A stretch of 64,000 nt of DNA from an uncultured Bacilli bacterium (GTDB taxonomy: Bacteria > Bacillota_I > Bacilli_A > RF39 > UBA660). Both the position numbers and the translations under genes were made by a program. The first letter of the stretch is position 1. Every line of letters begins with the position of its first letter. The notes below the pieces were generated by a model that ran no database searches, was not told where the DNA came from, and saw only the letters and a program-made list of their open reading frames with translations. Positions 40,376 to 51,422 of this stretch are shown here, in pieces. The DNA is taken from the NCBI GenBank assembly GCA_934119955.1, contig CAKOSZ010000007.1, positions 1 through 64,000 of the forward strand, written 5' to 3'.

Positions 40376-42985
40376 ATGAAAAATAAAAATAATAGAAAAA
40401 TATATATGACTGCAATTATTTTAACGTTTGTTACAACTTTTGTTTTAATGAATGTATTTCATGATAAGTCATATTCTTATAATCCAGATCAAGATGCTTC
40501 TCAAACTGTTATACCTGATGGAACATCTTATACTTTAAGTGGGAAAAATATGTATTCTCATTTTACAATTAAAAACACAGGATTTAGGCTTAATTATAAT
40601 GCTTATGGAACTAAAAAATTAAGTAGTTCTAGTGGAGATGCTGTTGTTTATTGTGCTGAGGTTGGTAAAGGACTAGGTAGTGCAGGAAGAAAGCTTACAA
40701 GATATTCATTAAGTAGAAGTGGATTAAATGCAACTGCTCAACAACAATTATATAATATGATGCAATATGCGTATCCCTATATAACATTAAGTACTTTAAG
40801 AGAAGAAATGAAATACTATAATAATGAATATAATGTTGAATTTGAAAAAATTACAGCCCAAGAAGCAATTACAGCAACCCAAGCAGTTATTTGGGATATT
40901 ATAAAGGGTAGAAATGGAGATTATTATATAACAACAGGAATTATTCCTTACCAATCAACAGCAGGTTTAAATAAGTTCCAAGGATGTAGTGGCTATAAAA
41001 ATAGAATTTTAACTACGGAAGAAGAAAAATGGTTAAATGATTCTGGTTGTGATACTAATGGTTTATTCTACCAAAATGTAGTTAAAACTCCATCAAGAGG
41101 ATCAAGTGAAGAAAAAGTATCAATTAATAGAATAAATAGTTTATATAAAAAATTAAGAGAAATTTCTAAAAAAACTCCTACAAGTAGTGAGTATGAATCT
41201 TATAGTATAGGTTCTAAAAATTTTAATTGTGATGAAACTAATACTTGTAAATTAACAGTTACTATAAATACAAATGTTACTACTTATACAGCAACTTTTA
41301 AAAAAACAGATGGAACTATTTTAAAAACATTTGAAAATACAACTGATAAAACCTTTGTTTTAGAAAATATTCCAGCAACTGAAAAGAATATAAATGTAAC
41401 TTTATCTTCAAATCGTGGTAAATTAAATGTTTTCTATTATAATTCAGGAAATAGTAAACAAGATTTTATTGGTGCTGAGAAGAATACAACTTATACTACT
41501 TTGCAAATTACAAAAGATCCAGGAAAAATAATAATTTATAAAGTATCAGGTTTAAAAGATCAAACAGGAAAAAGTACAAATGTTAATATAAGTTATGATT
41601 ATAACGAGGCAACAGATGCTTTATGTACTTTAAATGGTGCAAGTGGTTGTTTAAATGATGCTAAATTTGCTATATATTATAGTGAAGTAAATAATAGTAA
41701 TTTCATTCAAAATTTAACTCCTGTATATTATGAGTCCTTAGTTGAAGAAAATAGAAATATTAATTTAACTCAAACTTCATCAAAATATAACTTTACAACA
41801 GCAACTTTATCAAATTTATCCCCAGGTATTTACTATATTAAAGAAGTTCGTTCGCCAATAGGATATGATACATATGATTATGGAGTTAGTCCAGTAGATG
41901 CAAATGGATTTATAAAAGTTGAAGTTAAGGAAGGAAAAACAACATCAATTATTGTTAATAATGAACCATCTAAAATTTGTTTTAGAAAAGTTGAAAAGGG
42001 AAATCAATCTAAATTACTAGAAGGAGCAACTTTAAACATTTATGATACTTTTGATGAAGCAATGTACGTAAGTTTTAATACCGAAGAAAAAGAATATTGT
42101 ATTGATACTCTTCAATTTGGAACCTATTATTTACTAGAAGAAAAATCTCCTGCAAATTATATAAAACCTAATATTTTGTATAGATTTAATTATGCAAGTA
42201 AAGATGATTTAATAAATTCAAATAATAGTCAAGCAGAAGAAAATACAATTGCCCCAGGTTATAAAATTGTTGATTTACAAGTAAAAGATAATATTGTTTA
42301 CATAGAAAATGTACCGGGAGCCTATATTACTAAATCAGATCTTGCAACGGGAGAGTGTGTTGAAGGTGCTAAATTAACAATTAAGGATGAAAAAGGTGAA
42401 GTTAAAGACTCTTGGACTTCTAATTGTGATAATGCTTATCAAATAAAAGTAAATTTAACAGGTGATACATCAAGTGATGGTTTAACTCCTGGAAAATATA
42501 CTTTAACTGAGGAAATAGCTCCAAGTGGCTATGCAACTGCTGAGACAATTGAATTTACCATAGATGAAAATGGTAAAGTAGATAAATCTCTTGATATGAA
42601 AGATGCTCCAATTGAAGCATGTATTAAAAAAGTAGATAAAAATGGAGAATATGTAACGGGTGCTGAATTTGAAATATATGATGAATTTGATAATCTTGTA
42701 GATAAATTCACTTCAACTGATGCTCCATATTGTAAAAAATATATGGCTGTTGGAACTTATAAAATTAAAGAAACAAAAGCTCCAAGTGGTTATAAAGCCT
42801 TAGAAGATGTTGTTACTATAAATGTAATTGATACAAATAACACTCAAACATTTGAAATTGAAAATGAAGTAGATGTTCCAAAAACATCATTAGATGCTTC
42901 CAAAGTTATTACAATGATAGCTTCTGTATTCATTATATTTGGTATAGGATCGGTTGGTTACTATGTTTACCAAAAAAAACATTAA
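40376..42985 (+). CDS. Thioester-domain and SpaA-like surface adhesin/pilin
   Basis: The 869-residue protein has a signal peptide (residues 1-35). A thioester domain follows, with Cys93 in VVYCAEVG and Gln169 in TATQAVIWDI, the two residues that form the Cys-Gln thioester in TED adhesins. The rest is a series of prealbumin-like SpaA/Cna-B domains, recognised by repeats such as LSPGIYYIKEVRSPIGY, FGTYYLLEEKSPANY, TPGKYTLTEEIAPSGY and VGTYKIKETKAPSGYK. The C-terminus carries a sorting signal VPKTS (834-838), a hydrophobic helix and a KKH tail. TED proteins bind host targets covalently. Adjacent sortase would anchor or polymerise it. Glu residues in the E-x-x-P/S-P motifs suggest internal isopeptide bonds. 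Confidence 0.88.
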   Translation: MKNKNNRKIYMTAIILTFVTTFVLMNVFHDKSYSYNPDQDASQTVIPDGTSYTLSGKNMYSHFTIKNTGFRLNYNAYGTKKLSSSSGDAVVYCAEVGKGLGSAGRKLTRYSLSRSGLNATAQQQLYNMMQYAYPYITLSTLREEMKYYNNEYNVEFEKITAQEAITATQAVIWDIIKGRNGDYYITTGIIPYQSTAGLNKFQGCSGYKNRILTTEEEKWLNDSGCDTNGLFYQNVVKTPSRGSSEEKVSINRINSLYKKLREISKKTPTSSEYESYSIGSKNFNCDETNTCKLTVTINTNVTTYTATFKKTDGTILKTFENTTDKTFVLENIPATEKNINVTLSSNRGKLNVFYYNSGNSKQDFIGAEKNTTYTTLQITKDPGKIIIYKVSGLKDQTGKSTNVNISYDYNEATDALCTLNGASGCLNDAKFAIYYSEVNNSNFIQNLTPVYYESLVEENRNINLTQTSSKYNFTTATLSNLSPGIYYIKEVRSPIGYDTYDYGVSPVDANGFIKVEVKEGKTTSIIVNNEPSKICFRKVEKGNQSKLLEGATLNIYDTFDEAMYVSFNTEEKEYCIDTLQFGTYYLLEEKSPANYIKPNILYRFNYASKDDLINSNNSQAEENTIAPGYKIVDLQVKDNIVYIENVPGAYITKSDLATGECVEGAKLTIKDEKGEVKDSWTSNCDNAYQIKVNLTGDTSSDGLTPGKYTLTEEIAPSGYATAETIEFTIDENGKVDKSLDMKDAPIEACIKKVDKNGEYVTGAEFEIYDEFDNLVDKFTSTDAPYCKKYMAVGTYKIKETKAPSGYKALEDVVTINVIDTNNTQTFEIENEVDVPKTSLDASKVITMIASVFIIFGIGSVGYYVYQKKH

Positions 42986-43619
42986 AAAAGAAGAGGCCAT
43001 GCTTATAGTAGGGTCTCTCTTATTAATAATAGCTCTTATACTTTTAAATTACGATAAAATATTAGAAGTTAATAATGAAATCTACAATGAAATTCAAGCA
43101 AATATATATAAAGAACAAATGAAAAATGATAATATATCAGTTAATATAGATGTAGACTATGTTGAAAAAGATAATTTAGAAGTACCAAAACCTGAAAATA
43201 ACAATTCTGTAAAATACCTTGCTTTTATTGAAATACCAAAAATTAATCTAAATCAAGGAATACTTCCCAAAACATCATATTATAATAATGTTAACTATCA
43301 TGTAGAAGTATTAGATATTGCTGATTATCCTGATAAAATAAATGGTAATTTTATTCTAGCAGCCCACTCTGGTACTAGTAACATTGCTTATTTTAAATAT
43401 CTTTATAAATTAAATAAAGGTGATATTGCAAATATTATTTATAATAATAAAAAATATATTTATCAAATAACAAATATTTATACCCAAGAGAAAAAAGGAA
43501 GTTTGACATTATATAGAAATACATCTAAAACAACATTAACATTAATTACTTGTACCAAAAATGATAAAACAAGTCAAACTGTATATATTTTAGAACTTAT
43601 TGGAGTAGAAACTTATTAA
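42963..43619 (+). CDS. Sortase linked to the adhesin
   Basis: The 218-residue transpeptidase has an N-terminal membrane helix (about 14-31) and a sortase fold. The catalytic His135 lies in LAAHSGTSNIAYF and the catalytic Cys197 in LTLITCTKND. The usual Arg 8-13 residues after Cys is absent: the tail TKNDKTSQTVYILELIGVETY has no Arg, with Gln205 at Cys+8. The gene overlaps the end of the adhesin by 23 nt, which ties the two functionally. ATG 42963 is preferred to the TTG at 42954. I cannot place it in a sortase class with certainty. Confidence 0.85.
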   Translation: MFTKKNIKKEEAMLIVGSLLLIIALILLNYDKILEVNNEIYNEIQANIYKEQMKNDNISVNIDVDYVEKDNLEVPKPENNNSVKYLAFIEIPKINLNQGILPKTSYYNNVNYHVEVLDIADYPDKINGNFILAAHSGTSNIAYFKYLYKLNKGDIANIIYNNKKYIYQITNIYTQEKKGSLTLYRNTSKTTLTLITCTKNDKTSQTVYILELIGVETY

Positions 43620-43628
43620 GGAGGTTGT

Positions 43629-44120
43629 ATGAAAGATCCTTTTATAATTAGTAGCATTATATTAGCACTTACATTTATGTTTTTACTAATATATAATGAT
43701 ACTTTAAAAAATAAAATAATTAAAATAATATTTTTAATTTTAAGTTTTATTTACTTAACTTTAATTGTTATTTTTGATAATAAATATATCTATGATTTTC
43801 TAAAATTTTTAATTACCTACATTTGGTATCCTCCATATTTATTATTTGTAACAACTATTTTATTTAGTATAATTAACTTTATTTATACTATGTTTAAAAA
43901 ATTAAGTAGTAAAAGAAAAATAATAAATTACCTCCTTTTTTGTTTAAACTTCTCATGTTATATAACATTTTTAAGATTAAATATAGATTTAAATTCTTAT
44001 ACAAGTTACTATGCTAGTAATAGTTTAACTGTATTAAGAATAACATCTATATCATTATTAGTATGGTTAATTTTAACAATTATCTTTATATTAATAGATA
44101 GGAGTAAAAATGAAAAGTAG
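43629..44120 (+). CDS. Membrane protein of unknown function in the adhesin operon
   Basis: The 163-residue product has about five hydrophobic helices and no motif I recognise. It starts 9 nt after the sortase stop with AAGGAGG well placed, and overlaps the next gene by 11 nt. Its position suggests a role in export, assembly or sensing for the thioester adhesin, but nothing in the sequence proves it. Confidence 0.7.
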   Translation: MKDPFIISSIILALTFMFLLIYNDTLKNKIIKIIFLILSFIYLTLIVIFDNKYIYDFLKFLITYIWYPPYLLFVTTILFSIINFIYTMFKKLSSKRKIINYLLFCLNFSCYITFLRLNIDLNSYTSYYASNSLTVLRITSISLLVWLILTIIFILIDRSKNEK

Positions 44121-44514
44121 ATATTTATATATGAAATTTTTAGCTTTATTATTAGTAATTGTTGGTTTTAGTTATTCACTTACCAGTTTTAATAATTTTT
44201 TTGAATATATTTTTGGTTATAAAATATATTATCAAGATGTAAATATTTATTTAATGATTATAGGTTTAATTATACCAGTTTATACTTTTATATATGGAAT
44301 TTATTTCTATTTTTATACAGATTTTAATATAACTAAACCTAGTAAATTATTAATTACAAATAATATTTTTATGTTGTTAGTTAGTTTATTAATCATTTAT
44401 TTTAAAGAAAAAAATTATTTATGTATATTTGAATTTATTCATATTTCATTCAGTTATTGTTTATTTATTTTAGCAATTATGGGAATATATGGATGTTTTA
44501 AATATAAATATTAA
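44110..44514 (+). CDS. Membrane protein of unknown function in the adhesin operon
   Basis: The 134-residue product has four predicted helices (about 8-24, 47-68, 77-97 and 105-129). No family is recognisable. It overlaps the preceding membrane protein gene and ends the operon. The two small polytopic proteins may form a pair. Confidence 0.68.
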   Translation: MKSRYLYMKFLALLLVIVGFSYSLTSFNNFFEYIFGYKIYYQDVNIYLMIIGLIIPVYTFIYGIYFYFYTDFNITKPSKLLITNNIFMLLVSLLIIYFKEKNYLCIFEFIHISFSYCLFILAIMGIYGCFKYKY

Positions 44515-44540
44515 TGTTTACAATTTTAGACAAATTATGT

Positions 44541-44569
44541 TTGACTTAACAATTTTCTTTTGATATTAT
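44541..44569 (+). promoter_or_regulatory. Promoter of the NlpC/P60 hydrolase gene
   Basis: TTGACT (44541-44546) and TATTAT (44564-44569) are separated by 17 bp. Transcription would begin near 44576, which excludes starts upstream of that point. Confidence 0.7.
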
Positions 44570-44619
44570 TGATAATGTGCGTAAAAATTGGTACACATAT
44601 AAGAGGTGTAAATTTAATA

Positions 44620-45585
44620 ATGAAAACAGAAAATAAGTTAAGTTATCCCCTGTTTAGTAACTTAATTATTAGTTTTTTATCTTTAAATTTTCTTATTTTT
44701 AATAATTCAAGACAGTTAGTTTCAGTTAATTTAGATAGTAATAATTTAAAACCTATTTATGAAATGGTAACAAATAAAGAGAGTTTAGTGGAAAATATGA
44801 CTATTACAGTTTCTCAAAAAGAAGTAATGAGTCAAAATACTTATAAGAATTATTATGTAAAACCAAGTTATAATAGTGTAACTGGTATGAACTTAGTTAA
44901 TTATGCTAAAAATTACATAGGACTTCCTTATGTTCCAGCAGGTTCTTCTTTGTCAACTGGAACAGATTGTAGTGGTTTTACTAGACTTATTTATATGGAA
45001 TTTGGAATTCAACTTGGTAGAACAGTTAATAGTCAACTTTATAGTGGTTCTTATGTTTCCAAAGAAGATTTACAACCAGGTGATTTAGTCTTTTATGGAT
45101 ATTATCAAGGATATTCGAGTCATGTTGCCATTTATATAGGAGATGGTTTGATTATTCATGAATCTAATCCAAGTGATGGTGTTAAAATTAGTTCAGTTAA
45201 TATAATGGTCTATCAAACTGCTAGAAGATTAATAACTTCAAATGTTAATGTATCAAAATCACTTGAAGAAACTAAAACAGAAGATAAAAATGAAGAAGAT
45301 ATTAAAGATATTCAAGAAGTTAGTAGTGATATTAATAGTGATAATAATACAGAATTAGAAAATAAAGAAGAAACAATTACAGAAGTTGATGAGAAAATAA
45401 AAAATGATAAAAAACAAACAGAAAATAAACAGGATCATGATAATTTAATAGAAACACCTAATGAATCAGAAGAAGTAAAAGATAATAATCAAGATTTAAG
45501 TGATACAGAAGAAAGTAAAAATATTCAAGAAGAAAACACTCTACTTGAAAAAAATACACAATTAGAAGAAAATCTTGAAAACTAA
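44620..45585 (+). CDS. Secreted NlpC/P60 cell-wall peptidase
   Basis: The 321-residue protein has an N-terminal signal or anchor (residues about 10-32) and a linker. An NlpC/P60 domain spans about residues 85-205: Cys117 in GTDCSGFTRL, His168 in SSHVAIYIGDG, and a third polar residue in IHESNP. These enzymes cut gamma-D-Glu-diamino acid bonds in peptidoglycan stems. The last 110 residues are an acidic, low-complexity Glu/Asn/Lys tail. The start at 44620 is set by the promoter position; AGAGGTG lies 11 nt upstream, a rather long spacing. It may remodel the wall for growth or for surface-protein display. Confidence 0.85.
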   Translation: MKTENKLSYPLFSNLIISFLSLNFLIFNNSRQLVSVNLDSNNLKPIYEMVTNKESLVENMTITVSQKEVMSQNTYKNYYVKPSYNSVTGMNLVNYAKNYIGLPYVPAGSSLSTGTDCSGFTRLIYMEFGIQLGRTVNSQLYSGSYVSKEDLQPGDLVFYGYYQGYSSHVAIYIGDGLIIHESNPSDGVKISSVNIMVYQTARRLITSNVNVSKSLEETKTEDKNEEDIKDIQEVSSDINSDNNTELENKEETITEVDEKIKNDKKQTENKQDHDNLIETPNESEEVKDNNQDLSDTEESKNIQEENTLLEKNTQLEENLEN

Positions 45586-45612
45586 AATTATAAAAAAATT
45601 AAGCAAAAGGTA

Positions 45613-45641
45613 TTGTCAAAACAAAAATGTTGTTGTATAAT
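45613..45641 (+). promoter_or_regulatory. Promoter of tRNA-Arg(TCT)
   Basis: TTGTCA (45613-45618) and TATAAT (45636-45641) are separated by 17 bp. Confidence 0.82.
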
Positions 45642-45654
45642 ATCCTTGTTATTT

Positions 45655-45731
<77 letters not shown>

Positions 45732-45742
45732 TAATGTAATTT

Positions 45743-45766
45743 AACCCTTTTTTATAAGGGTTTTAT
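45743..45766 (+). terminator. Terminator of tRNA-Arg(TCT)
   Basis: AACCCTT and AAGGGTT form a 7-bp stem with a 6-nt loop, followed by TTATT. Confidence 0.78.
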
Positions 45767-45831
45767 TATGAAAAAAATATGTAATTAAAAAAATTAAATT
45801 ATTTAAATAAAAATAAATGTAATTCAATTTT

Positions 45832-45858
45832 CTAGTACTTTTTACTAGTTTTTTTTTT
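45832..45858 (+). terminator. Second hairpin with T-run upstream of tgt
   Basis: CTAGTA and TACTAG form a 6-bp stem with a 5-nt loop, followed by about ten T residues. It lies between the tRNA-Arg terminator and tgt. It could be a back-up terminator or an attenuator in the tgt leader. An extended -10 (TGATAAAAT, 45866-45874) follows and may start tgt transcription. Confidence 0.55.
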
Positions 45859-45871
45859 TATTTCATGATAA

Positions 45872-48046
<2,175 letters not shown>

Positions 48047-48050
<4 letters not shown>

Positions 48051-48781
48051 AAATAATAAAATATATAAAAGTTTCTAAATCTAAATATAAAATAGTTTTA
48101 GAAAATAACGAAACTATTACTTTATATGAAGATGTAATTTTAAAATATGAATTATTATTAAAAAAAGAAATACTTGATTTAAATAGTATCTTAGAATTTA
48201 ATAAAAAATATGAATTATATGATAAAGTACTTGGTTATATAAATAAAAAAATTAGATGTGAAAGAGAAATAATAACTTATTTAAAAAAATATACAAATGA
48301 TAATAATTTAATAAATGAAATTATTTTAAAATTAAAAAGTAATAATATTTTAAATAAAGAAACCTATATTGTAAGTTTTATTCACGATAAAATATATCTT
48401 AGTTTAGATGGACCAGTTAAAATAAAAAATGATTTACTTAATTTAGATTTTGATGAAGACATGATAATTGATAATTTAAAAATATTTGATTTAGATTTAA
48501 TAGATGAAAGAATAAATAAATATTTAAATAAACAAATAAAAACTAATAAAAAAAGTAATTATATTTTTAAAAATAAAATGCTTCTTAATTTACTTAATTT
48601 AGGTTATTCAAAAGAAGATATTACTAGATGTTTAGATAATATTAGTTTAGATGATACTTCAACTTATGAGAAAGAAAAAGAAAAGTTATATAAAAAGTAT
48701 GAGAAGAAGTATTCAGGTTATGAACTTGATATGATAGTAAAAAGAAAATTATATGAAAAAGGGTATTTTAAAGAAATATAG
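48047..48781 (+). CDS. recX: RecX-family regulatory protein
   Basis: The 244-residue protein is built of repeated three-helix units typical of RecX. It has VLGYINKKIRCEREIITYLKKY (the R-x-x-x-E/x-L pattern), LKSNNILNKETYIVSFIHDK and the C-terminal KRKLYEKGYFKEI. RecX limits RecA filament growth. Its ATG overlaps the preceding stop by 4 nt. The protein is acidic and Lys/Asn-rich, as expected here. recA is not in the window. Confidence 0.8.
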
Positions 48782-48817
48782 ATTTATAAATAAAATTATG
48801 AATTTATATTTTTTTTT

Positions 48818-48842
48818 AAATGTGAACAAGTTTCACATTTTA
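48818..48842 (+). terminator. Probable terminator of the tgt-tsaC-recX operon
   Basis: AAATGTGAA and TTCACATTT form a 9-bp stem with a 5-nt loop, followed by T-rich sequence. Confidence 0.65.
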
Positions 48843-48960
48843 TCCCTTGCAAAGCCTTATAAAATAAGGGTAAAAAAAGTAAAAAAATTTTTTCAATAAA
48901 TATGATATTTTCTTATATTATATTTAGGACGAGAAAAGATCCTAGAAAGGAGGTTTGGGT

Positions 48961-49884
48961 ATGTTAGAGTTAAAAACTTTAAAAGATCATAAAAATAATC
49001 CAGATGCTTTTATCTATATGGCTTATGATGATATTTTTAAACTTTTAGGAACTAAGAAACATATAAAATTAACAACTTATTTAATCAGTGCTCTATGTTC
49101 TTTAAATTACAAAGATTTAGTTAATAAAGTAATAGTTGCTGATGTTAAAAATAATTCGAGAATGATTGATACTAAACTTGAAAAAGATTTATTGTATTTA
49201 GTTAATACTCCTAATAAATTTAAAATATCAATTGAAATGAATAGAATATCTAGTTTAAATAAAAATATCATAGATAGAAACTTAGCTTATCTTGCAGATG
49301 CTTATACAACTGGTATTCAAACTAAGGATAATTATAAAGATTTAATACCAACTATTCAATTTAATTTAAATATGTGTGATGTTAAAAAGCAAAAGCATGT
49401 TAAAAATTGTTATTTAGTTCAAGATGATAGTTTAAAATCATTAACAGATAAGTTAAAAATATATCATGTAAATATTTTAAAACTTTATAAAATGTGGTAT
49501 GATGAAAGTATCAAGAAAGAAGATTTATATTTTAAAAAGTTATGTTTTATGGGAGCCTTATTACTTGAAAATGAGTGGACAAAATTCTATGAATTATTAG
49601 ATAATGCTCCAAGTGACTTTGATGATGAATTAAAAAATGAAGTAAAGGAGATGTTAGAGTATATGAACGATGATAGTTTATTAGTTGCAAGATTTTATGA
49701 TCCAGATAAAAGAAGAGAATTCTACATGGAAGGTTTTCGTGAAGAAGGACGGGAAGAAGGACGTAAGGAAGAAAGTTTTAAAATTGTTTTTAATATGTTA
49801 AAAAATAAATTTAAAATCAATGATATTATAAAAGTAACTGGATTATCCAAAGAAGAAATTATTAAACTTAAAGAGGAAAATTAA
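48961..49884 (+). CDS. PD-(D/E)XK nuclease family transposase (Rpn-like)
   Basis: The 307-residue protein resembles the Rpn/PDDEXK_2 transposase-related family common in gut Firmicutes. It has a core with VVADVKNNSRMIDTKLEKDL (a weakly kept D...D/E-x-K region), QFNLNMC, and a C-terminal GFREEGREEGRKEE coil before a small helix-turn-helix-like end. The central D/E-x-K strand is degraded compared with active members, so catalysis is doubtful. ATG 48961 follows AAAGGAGG by 7 nt. A TAGGA/TCCTA hairpin lies just before that site. A related gene runs off the left edge of the window. No inverted-repeat ends typical of a complete transposon are seen. Confidence 0.72.
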   Translation: MLELKTLKDHKNNPDAFIYMAYDDIFKLLGTKKHIKLTTYLISALCSLNYKDLVNKVIVADVKNNSRMIDTKLEKDLLYLVNTPNKFKISIEMNRISSLNKNIIDRNLAYLADAYTTGIQTKDNYKDLIPTIQFNLNMCDVKKQKHVKNCYLVQDDSLKSLTDKLKIYHVNILKLYKMWYDESIKKEDLYFKKLCFMGALLLENEWTKFYELLDNAPSDFDDELKNEVKEMLEYMNDDSLLVARFYDPDKRREFYMEGFREEGREEGRKEESFKIVFNMLKNKFKINDIIKVTGLSKEEIIKLKEEN

Positions 49885-49968
49885 AAACTATTTTCTTCTT
49901 TTCTTTTTTCTATAATCTTTTTATTTCTTTTTTTTCTTTTTTTTGATAAAATATATTCAGGTGGTTTT

Positions 49969-51417
49969 ATGGATGACTTAACTATTATAAAAAGAAAATA
50001 TGGTGAAGGTATGATGCATCTTTGCCGAGAGTTATTTCCAACTATTTTAGATAAAAAAGGTGTCTTGTCTAAAATATTATTAGATAGTTTTTATCCAAGT
50101 AGAGAAATAATAAAAGATTTATTATCAAATGATTTAATATATGATTTTAGAAACTTTATTTTAAGTAAATATAATAAGTTATATAATGTACTTCCTTCTT
50201 CCTACAAAACAAATAAAACACCTCAGGAACTTTTAGATGAGGCCGGATATATATTATATGAATGTAAAACTAATTCAGAGATTTTAAAGTTTAAAAAATA
50301 TTATCAAAAGAAAGAAGAAATATGTACTTTTAAAGAAAATAGATTATTTACACATCATGTTTTCTTTGCTGTAAAAAAAAATGTTAAAGAAATTAAAAGA
50401 GAAGATTTTTCAAATCCTAAAAGACAAGATTTATATGGAACAAGTGTTATAAGTATTCAATTCACAAAAGATGATAATCATACTTTATCAATTAAAAATA
50501 GATACAATCATGTAGTTAATAACCCAGATGCAACATTTTCAAATAATTTAGATAATATTATTCCAGGTCTTACTTATAGTTTTTCTAAACACTATGGTTT
50601 AAATCAATTAAATCCAACCTATAATTTTTCTATTCCAAATTATATTTTAATAAAAGATAAATATTATAAATACAATTTATCAGTTGAGGAAACTTATTAT
50701 TGTCCAGATAACATAGTGATAATTAATGGGGAAGTTAAACAACTAGAAAAAGAAAGATATTTATTTCTTGATAATTCAATTATTAATCTTGCTAAACATG
50801 AATTTATTCATTTTCAAGATGATTATTTAAAAGAACTACTTGGCAAGATAAAAAAAATAGAAATTAGACTTCTAAATGAAAAAAAGCAAGTTTATATTGT
50901 AAATGAAAAACAAGAAGAAACATTTATAACCTTAAATTCTAATAATGAAATAATTGCTTTAAAAAATAATTATGTTAAAGAACTACCTAATGATTTTTTA
51001 TATTATAATAAAAATTTAGAAGTATTAGAACTATTAAATGTTGAAAGAATTGGTAATAATTTCTTGTACCATAACAATGCTTTAAAACATTTAAGTATAC
51101 CAAAGGTAAAAAGTATAGGTAATAACTTTTTATATAATAATACTTGTTTGGAAAGTATAGATTTAGAATTTGTTAATAAAATAGGTCACAATTTTATTTG
51201 GTTAAATAAAATATTAAATGATGTTAGTTTACCTAATTTAGTTCAAGTAGGAGATAATTTTTTATATAGTAATACAAGTCTTAGAACTTTAAATTTACCT
51301 AATTTATTAAAATTTGGTTCTTGTTTTATGATTTCAAATACCGATTTAGAAAATGTTAATATTCCAAAACTTGGGTTTAATTTTCTTAGTAAAAGTAAAG
51401 TATTTAAAAAGTGGTGA
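49969..51417 (+). CDS. Protein with C-terminal BspA-like leucine-rich repeats
   Basis: The 482-residue product has no signal peptide. Its N-terminal 330 residues match no family I know; they include a Lys/Tyr-rich central region and KHEFIHFQDD. The C-terminal 150 residues are six BspA-type LRR units of about 23 residues. These have a repeating N-N-F-L-Y-x-N-x-x-L-x-x-L-x-L/I-P pattern (for example GNNFLYHNNALKHLSIPKV). Such repeats mediate protein binding. The stop overlaps the region before mutL, whose likely start lies 6 nt after it, so the two may be co-transcribed. Confidence 0.72.
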   Translation: MDDLTIIKRKYGEGMMHLCRELFPTILDKKGVLSKILLDSFYPSREIIKDLLSNDLIYDFRNFILSKYNKLYNVLPSSYKTNKTPQELLDEAGYILYECKTNSEILKFKKYYQKKEEICTFKENRLFTHHVFFAVKKNVKEIKREDFSNPKRQDLYGTSVISIQFTKDDNHTLSIKNRYNHVVNNPDATFSNNLDNIIPGLTYSFSKHYGLNQLNPTYNFSIPNYILIKDKYYKYNLSVEETYYCPDNIVIINGEVKQLEKERYLFLDNSIINLAKHEFIHFQDDYLKELLGKIKKIEIRLLNEKKQVYIVNEKQEETFITLNSNNEIIALKNNYVKELPNDFLYYNKNLEVLELLNVERIGNNFLYHNNALKHLSIPKVKSIGNNFLYNNTCLESIDLEFVNKIGHNFIWLNKILNDVSLPNLVQVGDNFLYSNTSLRTLNLPNLLKFGSCFMISNTDLENVNIPKLGFNFLSKSKVFKKW

Positions 51418-51422
51418 TAAAA

